In this document: in pieces, positions 30,841 to 43,034 of the stretch
Numbering within the stretch: position 1 is the stretch's first letter
Layout: each line of letters starts with the position of its first letter
NCBI GenBank assembly: GCA_034620365.1
Contig: JAQGEQ010000225.1
Location: 186,001 to 250,000 of the forward strand
From: Pegea sp. RAD2-039
Taxonomy: Eukaryota; Chordata; Thaliacea; Salpida; Salpidae
Reading direction: 5' to 3'
Length of the DNA stretch: 64,000 nt
Made by a program: the position numbers and the translations under genes
The notes under the pieces: generated by a model
The model's input: only the letters and a program-made list of their open reading frames with translations
Databases searched by the model: none
Told to the model about the DNA's origin: nothing

Positions 30841-32392
30841 TCAGTTGTGGTGTCGCGACGCTAATGTTAGTTGAGATGAAAAGACTCTTTCAACATCCTT
30901 CCAGCCACATCTTTTAGAAGGATCGGATTGCTGGGAACAAATGATGACCGCCTGAAGCTGATGGTCGTCATGACGCGCGATTAACGCGAGAAGCGATTCG
31001 ATGATCCATTTCGAAAAGATGCAGAGATAAGAATGAGATGTGATCCCATAGCATCTGTAGAAATCATTAACTGACCGACAACCACTGACCACCGACCACT
31101 GACCTGCTTGTAAATGGGTCACAATGACCAGTGATCTCGTTACAATGAGTCCCAAAGTGATGGAAGATCTCTTCGCGTTTCGCGATCTCTGGAAAGTTGC
31201 AGAAACTTGAAGCGGGACAAGTCACGTGACCGAAGTATCTGAGAGTCAATGAAGCGTGACGAAGCTGAAAAAGGCGGGAAAAAAAACCTTTGAAAAATTC
31301 CTCCAGAAACTTCATCAAGTTGATAAAAGTCGTCGACAGCGGCTATCTTCACTTCCAGATCTTTCGTGAATCTTATGTCTTTCGGATTAAACTTCAAAGG
31401 AAGCAATCTGTGAGTAGAAGATCGATTAGTGACGTCATCACGACGCGATATCTTCACCCTTGAGTTTGAAATCTGTTGAATATTGATGCTAAGTTTGTTA
31501 GGAAGGTCAACGCAGCAACTCGAAGGTGTGATTGAGTCTTAAGATGATTTTGTAAAGTTGTAAGTGAGAAGCAATCTTGATCATAATCTCTAGATGCACA
31601 AAGGGGCGTTTCTTCTTCGAATGTTTCAACTACAGACCTAAAAAAAAGGGTTTTTAGCTCAATGATCTTTCAAAACCGAATCTTCAACCTGATGAAAAAT
31701 ATCTTTTTCTTTTTTCCACTACAAAAATCTTTTTGAAATCTGTTCAGACAACAAACCGCGATTAATCGCGGCGTTTCTTTCCAATTCTGCATCTTCAAAA
31801 GCCTCAAAAGTGTCTTCTTATGACGAAACAATCGATTGCTTCCATCATCTCCAAAGTCATTCACTGTGACGTATTTAGAGCTGAGATCTTTGTAAGTGAT
31901 CTTTGCTTTGATCTTTCGAGGATTCCCATTATTCGGAAGATATTGGAGGAGCTGAGAGTTGGTCCACTCTGATTGGAGGAGTTTCAACGTCTCCGGACAC
32001 TTTAAAATCAAATCAGAAGATTTGGAGTGATTGCGGACACTTAAAGGATCGCAGAGATATTTTAAGATCTCTAAATCGATTGAAGATTCACTGATTGGAT
32101 CTAGTGGAAGTGGATCTGGAAGATATTCACAGATGGAAGTTGTATTTAAGAAGTTTTAATCATTTACTTGAAGTGTTTTTTTGATTGAAGATTTTATATT
32201 TTGAGAAATTTGGAAATTTTTTGCAGTTTTCTAAAAAGAGAAATTCTTTAAAATTAAAAAAATAAAATTTGGAAACAAACCTTTTTTAATATTTCTTTTC
32301 CAAACAAATAAATCATAAACTAGAACAACCATTAATAACAAAATCAGAGCTTTTTTCTGAGTTATTTTGTTCACAGTTTTAATTAAATCCAT
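30841..32392 (-). CDS. Type II membrane protein, DIPK1/FAM69-like
   Basis: Seven minus-strand exons, 32392-32281, 32230-32168, 32115-31723, 31629-31458, 31407-31311, 31264-31104 and 31054-30841, splice in frame to 403 residues. Residues ~14-27 (ALILLLMVVLVYDLF) form a signal anchor after a short basic N-terminus. The C-terminal third is Cys-rich (CPASSFC, GTHCNEITGHCDPFTSRC) and ends in a helical YLCIFSKWIIESLL, then CSQQSDPSKRCGW. Order, size and this C-terminal pattern recall DIPK1/FAM69 divergent kinases (~430 residues, ER/Golgi lumen), including a short DLEVKIAAVDD segment where DIPK1 has DLKMVD. No clear kinase catalytic motif is visible, so the family link is tentative. The stop TGA abuts TGACGTCA (30833-30840). 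Confidence 0.55.
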
Positions 32393-33769
32393 TTATATAA
32401 CTTTCAAAACATAAACATGTTTATAGTAAACTTCTTACATTGAATACAAAAGAAATAAGTCCCTAAAGTTAGTTTTAAGAATATGCTAATGTAAAACTGA
32501 CATAAAAAGATATTCTGGTAATAGAGAAAATAATAAAATATCTAAAGTTGGTAGAAATAGGTTATAAAAGCAACATTTTCAATCTAGGTTTGATTTTTCA
32601 ATAAAAATTTTAAGCTGTTAGTTTAAAAATAAGATTTTTATTTATTTTGCTTGAGGCCATTTTTGCTAAAGTTTTAGGTTAAGACTATTCTAAATATTTG
32701 GTGGTATTTCCATCTTTTAAATTAATTGATGTCATTTTATTGTTTCTGGTTAATATTCTATTTTAAGAAGTTCTAATTTTAAATTAAAATACAATTTGTG
32801 GTTTTTAAAACTTTTATAAATTGTTTTAAAATTTAGAAGTCTTTTTTAATGATGTGGTTTTTGCAAATAATATTTTTTAAATGAATTTCTAAAAAGAGAT
32901 TCTAGAACAAAAACAATTTTATGTAAATATCAATTTTATGTTTTGGAAAACATTAGTCAAATATTTATTAAAAAGATAAATTGACAGAATCATGCAGGAA
33001 AACTTCTAACCGCTTGATTTTTTAAGCAGTTTGTACTTGAACAAATTTGTAACTTAAACATCAGTGTTGCCAGCTGGAAATTTTTTCTTATTCAGTTGAA
33101 TACATCAATTGCTAATATCAATATTTAAAACAGATATGATTGATTTAAAATAATTCGATATTTTCAACCTCTAATTGTAAAAATTAGAGATCTTTATCTT
33201 CAAGATTTTTTGAGGCTTATAAAATATTCAAGATTTAATAAAAAACTCTTAAAAAAGTCATTCATAATTTTCAATATTTGGACTAATTAAAGACTAAGCT
33301 TTTTGTAATTTTCTGTTACAAGATTTTATATATATTAAACTTTAATTTAAAAGTCTTAATAAAAATTAGAAATTAATTGAAACTTTTTTACCGAATTTCT
33401 TTACTTTTAAGAATTTGAATAATTTCTTTAGGTTCATATATTACTTAAAGATGAAACTTTCTTATTGATGTAGAGTTTTTAGAATCAAAAGTATCTAACT
33501 GATTTATAACTTATGTCTTACAAAGTCTTCTAATAACAATATTTTGTGTTATCAAAACTTAATATTAAAAGGAAATTATAAATACAAAGTTTAAACTCTT
33601 AGTAAATTATATGTTTATTTCTATGTAATTGAATAAAAATTTTGATAAATTAATCTTTATCTATTTTATCTTTGAAATAATATATTTGGGTTACACGCGA
33701 ATTAAGTTCAGGTTTAAACTAATTTCATTCTATGAACTTTTTATCTTATCTTCAAATGTATTGACCCAG
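32393..33769. other. AT-rich intergenic stretch
   Basis: No gene. The open frame at 33629-33841 ends in a decayed copy of the LINE-A ORF C-terminus (PTIVISKL) and is not an independent gene. Confidence 0.5.
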
Positions 33770-34040
33770 AAAAGTTTAAAGTATCTTTATAGTCTAACGA
33801 CCGTTTTAATGTTGCCAACAATTGTTATTTCTAAACTGTGAATTTTCTCTTCCTTATATTATTAATATTCCATGTAATTGTTCACTGTTATATGCTTTGA
33901 GGACTACTGAAATGTCATGTGTTACATCTTTTATTTTCTATATTTTTGACTAAATAGATATTATTTGTGAGAATGTCTGTTAGCGAGAGGTGCTTTCTTC
34001 AGACACCCTCCTTCACGTTTATTGTAACAAATAGATAGTT
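33770..34040 (+). mobile_element. LINE-A 3' end copy
   Basis: Forward copy: a decayed reverse-transcriptase C-terminus ending at a TGA near 33841, then the 3' UTR with the TTAGCGAGAGGTGCTTTCTT stretch, GGTGC..hairpin and an AACAAATAGATA-like tail. Confidence 0.75.
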
Positions 34041-34202
34041 ATGAGCCACTTATAGAAAACCTCACAAAAGTAACTTTGTATTAGTGTTATTAATCATATA
34101 CTTTTATATGAAATTAAAACTAAAATTGAATACTTTCACTTTTATATATTTTAAGTAAAAGCTGAAATAAAATCAACTGAATTAAAAAAAAGTTTATTCA
34201 AA

Positions 34203-34979
34203 TTAACAAATAAAACAACGTTTTCCGTCTTTCTTCATCGGTAAAATTTTAAATGTAGTTTTAAAGTACTTGTAGTAGGCGAGACAAGAAAGTCTAAAAA
34301 ATAATTCTACTTAAAAAATATGTATTTCAGAGTTATCAAAAGTGAAAACTTACTCAAGAATTAAAAGAAGAAGTAAGATAACCAAAGGAATTATCATCAG
34401 CTTGTCCATATATGAAGTAAGAAATAGAACACAAGCATATATACTTGTAATCCAAATTAAAACATAAGATGAATAACGTTGCTCTTCAAATTCGAAAAAC
34501 TTGATGATTCCTTGAAAACGTGGAGAGTACCGGTATCTAGAAGCAACTCAGGATTATATTCAGGACTTTTTACTAAAATCTTACTTAAATAAGCATGTAC
34601 TGCATCTGATGTCTTTCCTTGCAGAGCTTTCGATTGCTTTTTTTAAACAATTTTCATGAAATGTGGCTTCACCACCTAAGATATTTTATAAGATAAAATT
34701 ATGTATTAGCTAATGAATTTAAAAAAAGTAAAAATAATAATTTTTAGCTAATCATAAACTTATTATAATTTAAATTTATACATATTTTTCCTTCTGTAAA
34801 TATTAAAATATAACCACCTCCACAAAGACATGGTTTTATCAACTTCCCCGTTTCTTCTGATGTGTCATCAAAACAATATAAACATTCCTCTTTTGAGTCT
34901 TTAAAAGATAAATCTTTATCAAGTCCTGAACTCTGTGAACTATTTTACCTGAAATTTTTTCTACTTCAATTACCTCCAT
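34203..34979 (-). CDS. RING-CH (MARCH-type) E3 ubiquitin ligase, copy 1
   Basis: Five minus-strand exons, 34979-34974, 34932-34818, 34675-34585, 34536-34354 and 34293-34203, encode 161 residues. The RING-CH (C4HC3) is complete: CLYC, then PCLC, GGGEATFH with the His, ENC, and CSTC. Donor choice at 34818 gives the canonical 7-residue Cys-to-His spacing. KYRYSPRF follows, as in MARCH proteins, then two hydrophobic segments around VLIWITSIYACVLFLTS and LMIIPLVILLLLLI. Such membrane E3s ubiquitinate other membrane proteins for endocytosis or degradation (family knowledge). The first coding exon holds only Met-Glu. It is a tandem paralogue of the gene at 35494-36159. Confidence 0.75.
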
Positions 34980-34993
34980 TAGTTTTTAAGTTT
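34811..34993. repeat. Near-identical direct repeat, left copy
   Basis: Exon 1, intron 1 and exon 2 of RING-CH copy 1. Differs from 35991-36173 at only a few positions, while the rest of the two genes is strongly diverged. Confidence 0.85.
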
Positions 34994-35493
34994 AAAACAC
35001 TGAAGTTAAATAAAAAACTTTGACAAGAAACTTTTATTCAATTTATTTTATCTGTAAAACAAAATAAGAAATTATGAATAGTTTTTTGGGTGAATATTTT
35101 ATTAAATAAGTAAAAACTAAACTTTCAAATCTTTAAATATTCAATACAACCGTTAAACGAAAAAATATAAAATAAATTCTTTGTGTAACTGGCAAATAAA
35201 TAAAGTTTTCTGACAAACTGAAAAAAATATTTGAAAAATACGAAACAGTTTGGAGTCAAGTAGTTTATTTTGAAAGACTGTAAAGATTTATAAATCTTAT
35301 ATTAGCTGTAGAGATCTAGAAATGACAGAATATGATTTAAAAGATATCAGAAAAAAAACGAATAAAAAATCTTTTATCAAAAAGATGAAAAAATGCCATC
35401 AGAGATATCAAATATATTTCTAATTATATAATAAATATAAAAAACAAAAAAATATTCCTTCCATCATTTGAAACTTTTAAAATTCTTTTCTTA

Positions 35494-36159
35494 TCACTCC
35501 CTGGGTAGAATTTTGATGTCATTCAAAACATAATAATACCAGGCAAAAAATAAAAGCCTACAAAAAATAAGTGAGTTGAAATCGACTTCTGATAAGACCA
35601 ATTGTAACTTACCCTATAATTTCAATAATAGAAAATACTGCTAAAGGAATTAACCAAAAATTATAACCCAGAGCTGCCATGAAAGTTAGTATACAGTAGA
35701 AACTAACAACATACAAAAAGACTTGCAACTTAGAAATTCTGTTGTTCGAGTTTAAAAACTTTATCAACCCAAAAAATCTCTTTGAATGTCTGTATCTGTC
35801 GATGAATATTAGATGAAGGTAGATGTTGAAACGTGGAAAAGGTGATCTTACTCAAATAAGCAAACTTTACAGTTGAGATTTGCGCTTTTTATAGATGCTC
35901 GTTTCAAACAATTTTCATGAAATGTTGCATCTCCTCCTTTAAGACTTTAAATATTAAGATTAAGAAGATCTTTTTAATGATTAAATTTGATAACCACCTC
36001 CACAAAGACATGGTTTTATCAACTTCCCCGTTTCTTCTGATGTGTCATCAAAACAATATAAACATTCCTCTTTTGAGTCTTTAAAAGATAAATCTTTATC
36101 AAGTCCTGAACTCTGTGAGCTATTTTACCTGAAATTGTTTCTACTTCAATTACCTCCAT
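35494..36159 (-). CDS. RING-CH (MARCH-type) E3 ubiquitin ligase, copy 2
   Basis: Five exons, 36159-36154, 36112-35998, 35936-35852, 35795-35613 and 35557-35494, encode 150 residues with exon phases identical to copy 1. The RING-CH is intact (CLYC, PCLC, GGGDATFH, ENC, CKVC), followed by YRHSKRFFGLIKF and two membrane segments (LYVVSFYCILTFMAA; WLIPLAVFSIIEII). Past exon 2 the protein is well diverged from copy 1, yet exon 1 to exon 2 are almost identical in DNA. A plus-strand open frame at 36042-36236 is the antisense shadow of these exons. Confidence 0.75.
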
Positions 36160-36173
36160 TAGTTTTTTACACA
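35991..36173. repeat. Near-identical direct repeat, right copy
   Basis: Partner of 34811-34993; spans exon 1, intron 1 and exon 2 of RING-CH copy 2. Confidence 0.85.
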
Positions 36174-38526
36174 AAAGTTGTTCTTGTATTCTGTCTGCAA
36201 ATTACAAAACTGTATTTTCAAAACTTTGTTGGCTAATAACTTTATTCAGTAATTTATATAAATAAATTTTAGAATAATTTTTATTATCAATTTTCAAAAA
36301 AAGATTTAAACAAAAATAAAAATAGTTTTCAGATGCTGTTAAGGTAAAACTTAAACAAATATTAAACTATCACAGCTACCTCTGCAGATTCCTAATTCAT
36401 TCTTTAGGTTCTTTTCTGATTTTTATAGAAAAATTTGAGCAAAATTTCTGAAATTTTAATTTTTGTTGTAAATTTTATAAAACACTTTTTTTCATTTCAT
36501 AACTTTACTTATGTTACTCAAATAACAAATTCAAATTTCGTTTTTAAGCTAATCTGGCATCTACAACAATTTAAGATAAAGTTTTTGGTCTACTACTGAT
36601 TAGAAAATCTGAGTTTCATTTCTTATTGTAAGCTAAAGTTCTATTTTTCAATTTTAAAATGAAATTTCAATTCATCAATAAGAATCTAGAAGAAGCATAA
36701 ACTTTTAAATTAAAATAAATTTATTTTATTTAATAGATTATCAACTTTCAATTTTTCAGTTTGTAGAAAAGAGAACATATCATATATATATCTATATATA
36801 TATATACATATCAGAATATATCAAATCTTCAAACGAAATTATATTTCATATTGACCAAACCGATTTACAAAATTATCTGAAGTAAGATATTTGATCAAAC
36901 AAGAACTTTCACCAGACTTTCTCTTTGCCAAATGCTACCCTCAAAGATGAATAAAAAAAGAAATATTTCATAAACTAAAAACTTAATTACAAAATGTATT
37001 TTCGAAAGAGATTGAATTTGCGATGTCAAATTGACATTATTCGATTAAAAGCCATCATTAGTGAAGCGATTTCCGGGGTCTCTTCTTCAAAATAGTCCAA
37101 ACTTTTAAAGTTTTTTTTTTGAGAGCAATTTCTATTGGAGGTATTAAATAGTGAAAGAAGTTTAATTGCAGCAAGTTTTTTTTGCCTCGTCCATGAAAAT
37201 AGATAATTAATTTTGTTGCACAAAATTCTTCTTGTGATTAAAAATTATTCAACAAAATGAAAAAAAACTTCTTTAGTTCTGTGATAGCCACAAACTGAAG
37301 TTTATTTGAAAATGTCTGATGCAAACTTTTGAAGTTGTAATCTTTTTATACAGATCACAAGCTGTTAAAGAACTTTTGAGATCGAAAGTTTGATGATATC
37401 AGCAATATTATATAGACTGAAGCAAAGAAGTATTCTCTGAATATTTAATTCGTCGACTCAGTTCTCAACGCGACTCTTTTTATGGAGCCTAAAAAATATC
37501 CTCAAATATAAATATATAAAAATTTCGATTCTGATATTTGAACCTTTTAAAAATATTTATATATTTAGCAACAAAAATGTCTTGCTACATCAAATTATAT
37601 TACAACAACTATTTTCAAAGCTTCCTAGAGATCTTGATGGCTTGTAAATCAGTAATAAAAGGCAGTAATCTTTTGGTTAACTACTTTTTACACAATAATT
37701 GAAAATATTATTCTTTTAAACAATTTTTTTTTCAGTTTCATGTAAACTTATAATTAACAGGAAAAATTTTAAAGTTTTCTTAACTTAGTAACTTGAATTC
37801 AATAAAATGAAAATGTTGTACGTTAATGAAAATAAAGTTTTGTTACTATCGACAAATTTTTTAAGTTTTTGATTATTTTAAAACTTTTTAAAACTCATTT
37901 TATAGTAAAAATTACTTATTTAAAATACATTCTTATTGCTTAAAAGATTAATAAATAAATAAATAAATAAAAACTTAATATTAGTTAATAAAAACTAAAA
38001 TTGAAGTTTTTACTTTTTTCCAAATTAGTAAAAACCCAAATTGTGGTGACGCATGTCACTTTTTTTATAATTATTAAATTGTTTTTAAAGCTATATAAAA
38101 ATTTAAAACTAATATTTGATATTAAAATAATTTATTCTTAAAATTATAATCAGTTTAATTATTTTAAAAATTTTTATAATTTTTATAGAATAAAAACATT
38201 TTAAAATATTATTTTTGTAATAATTATTAATTTTTACATAATTTTTACAGAAAAAATTATTTTAAAGTTTATTTTTTTAGTTTAAATTATTATTATTCAC
38301 ATTTATTAAAAATATAAATTAAATTTGAATAATTTTCCTTTACTTGATGCAAACCCACTCATTTCACTTCCTTTTAATGAATTTTTACAATTTAGCTGAA
38401 AAAGATTTAAATTTTTACTAACTTAAAAAGAATAACTTTTAATAATTAATTTTAATATTTTAATAATTCTTTTTATGTATGTAAGCAGAATTAGTTTTTA
38501 TAAAAGTGAATAATAGAGTTGAAAAA
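36174..38526. other. AT-rich intergenic stretch
   Basis: Contains a (TA)n tract at about 36780-36812 and an (AAAT)n tract at about 37949-37970. No gene recognised. The last ~100 bases precede the HARS start. Confidence 0.5.
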
Positions 38527-41499
38527 ATGGAAATTCCAGAATCTTTAGAAGAAGTAGGTTTTTAGATTAAAGAAAAATAAGCTATCTTGCTAACTAAAAA
38601 AATTGTTGATTAAAAGAAATATAAATCAATTTGAGTTTTTTTTTGACAGATTGAGAAGCAGTTAGCAAAACTGCAACTAAAAAAGTCTCAACTTCAGTCT
38701 GTAGGGAAGAAAGATAAGAAGATGTCTTTAAAGACTGCTAAAGGAACTAGAGATTATCATCCAAATCAAATGGTGATAAGAGAAAACGTCATCAACAAAA
38801 TTATGAATTGTTTTAAAAGACATGGGGCTTCTACTATTGATACTCCAGTCTTTGAGTTAAAGGTTTTTATGATTTTAATAATTTTTTTAACAAATAAATT
38901 CTTTACTATTTTATATATTTATTTTATAATATTTGATAATTTATAAACAGTTTCAAAGTTTTAATAAAGTTTTTATTATTCAAATATTTTTAAATCTTTT
39001 TATAAGTTTGAAATTTCAAGTTTAAATACAATCTCTTTGTAATACATGGAATCAGCTGCCATCAGATATTGTCATGTCAGAATCACTCGTGTTGTTAAAG
39101 CAGAAGTTGAACCTTTATAATATTATTGCCACAATTGCCATTTCTAAACTATGATTTTTCCTTTTTTTTATTATTAACATTCTATGTAATTGTTCACTGT
39201 TATATGTTTTGAGAACTACTGAAATGCCATTTGTTACATCTTTTGCTTTCTATATTTTCAACTTAATTATATATAATACTATTTGTGAGAATGTGTGTTA
39301 GCCATCAGACATTGTCTTGTTTATATTTAATTGTTTTATTTTTCCTATTAACTTCATCTCTTCTTGTTCCTTTCTACAAATTAAGACTCATAAACGAGTT
39401 GTTCTGTTGATAAAAATTAAGATTTAAAATTTCTAGCTTGATTTGGTAAACGTTTACACCCAGTAATCAAATATTAGTTTTTTTTAAGACGTACCGAACT
39501 ACTACATCTCAAAATAAGTTTTATTGAAAGTTGGAAGTTTTATTACTGTGAGTGAAGAGATGACAAAGTTATTATAGTCGTTAATTTTTCATATTCTACT
39601 AACATTCTATGTAATTGTTCACTGTTATATGTTTTGAGGACTACTGAAATACCATTTGTTACATCTTTTGCTTTCTATATTTTTGACTTAATAGATGTTA
39701 TTTGTGAGAATGTGTGTTAGTGAGAGATACTCTCTTCAGGCATCCTCCTTTGCGTTTATTGAAACAAATAAATAATAATTTTCAATAAATAACTTTCAAC
39801 TAATATATTTAAGTCTGTCTTATTTATATTTATTTGTTTTATTTGATCTTTCATTCATCAAAAACATCAAAAAATAAAATTTCAAAAAGTATCCGAAAAA
39901 TAATTCCAAATTTTCAACTTGAAAATATTCCAGGAAACCTTGACAGAGAAATACGGAGAAGACAGCAAGTTAATCTACGAATTGAAAGATCAGGGCGGCG
40001 AACATCTTGCTCTTAGATACGATCTCACAGTAAAGACACATCAACCACTTCATCTTCTTAAACCTGTTTTTGTAGGTTCCATTTGCTAGATACATCGGAA
40101 TGAATAAAATTCAATTCCTAAAAAGATATCAAATCGCGAAAGTTTATCGAAGAGATAATCCAGCGATGACTAAAGGAAGATATCGGGAGTTCTTCCAGGT
40201 CCTCATCTCCTAAATCTCCTTCAAAACCTCTAAACTTCTATTTCAGTGTGATTTTGACATCGCTGGTCAATATGATAATATGATCGCTGATTCTGAATGT
40301 CTTCGAGTCATTTGGGAGATCCTATCTGATCTGGACGTTGGGAAGTTTAAGATCAAGGTCCCGGATGAAGATCTTGATGCAGGAAGTTTTAAATGTTGAT
40401 GAATCGCAGGTGAACGATAGAAGAATCTTAGATGGAGTCTTCGAGGTTTGTGGATGTCCCATCGAGAAGTTTCGGAGTATCTGTTCGGAAGTTGATAAAC
40501 TTGATAAAGTCAGTTGGGAGGAAGTTAAATGTGGGATGGTTGAGAAAGGACTTGATGAAGAAGCTGCTGATAAAATCGGGAAATATGTTTTGATTAACTC
40601 AGGTTAGTTGTTTTTTTAATCATCAAAATTATTTCAGAAATTCGAATTTTTTTAGATAATAAATGGAATAATTTTGATTTAATTGAAAATTTGTTGAATG
40701 ATGACGATCTGAAGATGAATAAATCTGCGTTTTCCGGACTCTCAGATCTTAAACAGCTTTTTGAATTTCTTCAAATTTATCAAATATCTGAAAAAGTAAA
40801 AATCACAAAAAGCCAGAATCGTATTTATCTGGGCCATTTTCGAAAAAGGTCTCTTTCGACATGAGCTTGGCTAGAGGTCTTGATTACTACACAGGAGTGA
40901 TCTACGAAGCAATCTTGATTGGTGATGACACTGAGGGAGTTGGATCTGTGTCCGGAGGCGGAAGATATGATAATCTGGTCCGCGACCTTGTTGGCAAGGG
41001 CAAACAGGTTTGTGGACAGTTTGTTGGGACACAAAATCGATCTTTGGGTCAATTTTAGGTCCCGTGTGTCGGTTTTAGTATCGGGATTGAACGGATCTTC
41101 AGCATCATCGAAAAACGGATGAAAGCGAAGAAAGAGCAGATGAGGATCAATGAGGTTGAAGTTTATGTCGCATCACCTCAAAAAGGATTCTTAAGCGAAC
41201 GAATGAAGATTCTTCAATTATTATGGGATTCAGGAATTAAAGTGAATCTTTTAAATGATCTTCACATCGATTCAAATATTGATTTTTAGGCTTCGATGTC
41301 AAATAAAAATAATCCGAAGATCTTGACTCAACTCCAAGATTGTGAGAATCAGGGAATTCCCCTCGCTGTCATCATCGCATCAGGCGAGATCGAATCCGGA
41401 ACAATCATCATCCGGGACATTGAAAGTCGAAAAGAAGAGACATTTCAACGAGAAGATCTTATTGATAAAGTCAAGGAGCTGCTCTCTAAATCCTCTTAA
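38527..41499 (+). CDS. HARS1: Histidyl-tRNA synthetase
   Basis: Ten exons: 38527-38553, 38650-38862, 39934-40029, 40076-40198, 40247-40357, 40410-40602, 40656-40795, 40849-41007, 41059-41241, 41290-41499. They give 484 residues (human HARS1 is 509). An N-terminal WHEP-like helical segment ([16 protein letters not shown]) precedes the class II core. Motif 1 region is [17 protein letters not shown]; motif 2 is [20 protein letters not shown]; the His-specific [14 protein letters not shown] and motif 3 region [12 protein letters not shown] are present. The anticodon-binding domain follows. It charges tRNA-His in the cytosol; whether an alternative start gives a mitochondrial form is not visible. 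Intron 2 (1,071 bp) is enlarged by two LINE-A fragments; the others are 46-96 bp. No TGACGTCA occurs anywhere in the gene. Confidence 0.93.
39045..39300 (+). mobile_element. LINE-A 3' fragment in HARS intron 2
   Basis: Shows the clearest ORF end of the family: [20 protein letters not shown], continuing to AISKL and a stop, then 3' UTR. The match stops at GTGTGTTAG, just before the terminal hairpin. Confidence 0.75.
39593..39780 (+). mobile_element. LINE-A 3' fragment in HARS intron 2 (second)
   Basis: Only 3' UTR, from CTAACATTCTATGTAATTGT through the terminal hairpin to AACAAATAAATAAT. Same orientation as the gene. Confidence 0.75.
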
Positions 41500-41782
41500 A
41501 TTAATTAATTTGAGATGTTTATTAAAAACTAGTTTGGAAACTCTTTTTGTTGCTTTTTCAACTTTATCTTCAGGTGGTTGTTTGTTTTTTCAGTTTGTTA
41601 TTAGATCACCTCGTTGTTGTTGTTGTTGAAAGCACTTCAAGTCATCTGAAGTTAGTTTTTCTATCAGAAGTTTTCTTTCAAAACATCTGTGACTTCATCA
41701 AAACAATTTGGGATTCTTCTGAAGATTCGAAAATGTTTTCAAATAAATCGACTCAAGATACCTTCATTTCTACAACTTTATA

Positions 41783-42000
41783 ACAATATGAGCAGAAAGA
41801 TAATAAAAAGGTCTTAAGTATCACAATTTAGTAATTGATATAAAAAGAATAGAAATACTGCAGAGATATGAGAATTATGAATCAAAAATTTAAAGATAAG
41901 TGAAGAAAGTGGCATATATCACTTGTTATTAACTATTATCATGTAACAAATTTGGCTTGTGGTAAGTTTGAACTCGTGTAGTAATTTTGAAAGAGGTAAT
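41783..42000 (-). mobile_element. LINE-B 3' fragment
   Basis: Very close to 52903-53113 (CAATATGAGC, AAAGATAAT, AAAAGGTCTTAAGTATCACA and onward to TTTGAACTCGTGTAGTAATT). The terminal ATTCAACGCATGGCTG part is missing. Confidence 0.75.
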
Positions 42001-42721
42001 AAAACTACCAACTCATTTTCTACAAACTATTATCGTAAATATTAATAAATATCTTCAATTTTAACTAATTTATAATTTCATTGAAAAAGCTGTTACTTCA
42101 CTGGGTGTAATAAAATAGAAATATTTATTTGATATTAGCTAGTAGTGAATAAAAAACAGATCACTACAACTTTTTTGTAAAACGATTATTAATAATATTT
42201 TTCGATTAGCCTCTCCAGTCCACTTGTAGTCTAACAGTGTTTTGAAACTACAAAAAACACGATTTTTACAAGCGTGATTTTTTTCAAACTTTATATTTGA
42301 TTTAAATACTCTGAAAATATTTCAAAACTTAAAAAATGTAATTTAAATTCAACAAACTTGAATTTAGTCTTTGATTAACTGTCTAAACATTAAACAGAAA
42401 TTATATAATTAAATACCGAATTACTGAAAGAAATATTTGAAGAAATGAACAAATAAAAGTAGAAAAAAGCTCAGAAAGCTTTTGTAAAGTAAAACCAACA
42501 AGAGATTATATCTACTTCTATTAATTGGTTTTAAATCTACAAATTTTTAAGTTATATTTTTTTATCTTTTTTACTTAGAAACAATTTTATAAAGATCGTG
42601 CATCTACATTTAAATTTAGATTCTTAGAAAATTATTGGAAGTTACCTGACAATCATCTATTTGAACAAGTGCTTTCAACAAATACTTGAAAACTTATAAG
42701 CGTTTTTAGCAATCTATAACT

Positions 42722-42870
42722 ATACAATTACCATTTCTAAACTGTGGTTTTCCCATTTTTATATTATTAACATTCTATGTAACTATTCACTATTATTTGC
42801 TTTAAGGACTGCTGAAATGCCATGTGTTACATCTTTTGCTTTCTATATTTCCAAATTAATTATATATTAT
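42722..42870 (+). mobile_element. LINE-A fragment, 3'-truncated
   Basis: 3' UTR only, from ACCATTTCTAAACTGTGGTT to TATATATTATT; lacks the terminal hairpin. Confidence 0.7.
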
Positions 42871-43034
42871 TTAAACCACAGCCTCTTAAACTAACATTTT
42901 TGTACTTTTTAAAACTAGTTCAATTTTCTTATTAACTCCAACACAGCAACTTTAATAGTTTACTTTTTAACATTACTAGCTTCTATTAAACACATTTCTG
43001 ATAAACGATTATATTTTGGAAGACAATTTTACAA

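Noticed and set aside
31265-31310. 23-bp intron (GTTTTTTTTCCCGCC..CAG) in the DIPK1-like gene
   Set aside because: A 46-bp intron starting at GAA|GTTTCT restores the frame and fits normal lengths, so the longer choice is used.
31140-31457. 105-codon minus-strand ORF
   Set aside because: It runs through the exon 5 donor and intron of the DIPK1-like gene into a wrong frame; the spliced Cys-rich frame is better supported.
33629-33841. Independent 70-residue gene
   Set aside because: Its end is the decayed LINE-A ORF terminus; the rest is AT-rich chance frame.
34933-34973. 16-bp intron (GTAAAATAGTTCACAG) in RING-CH copy 1
   Set aside because: Too short to splice. The 41-bp interval from GAG|GTAATT to ACAG|AGTTC joins in phase 0 and matches the usual intron size.
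36042-36236. 64-residue plus-strand ORF
   Set aside because: Antisense shadow of the RING-CH copy 2 exons.
40825-41122. Several overlapping ORFs on both strands
   Set aside because: Shadows of HARS exons 8 and 9.
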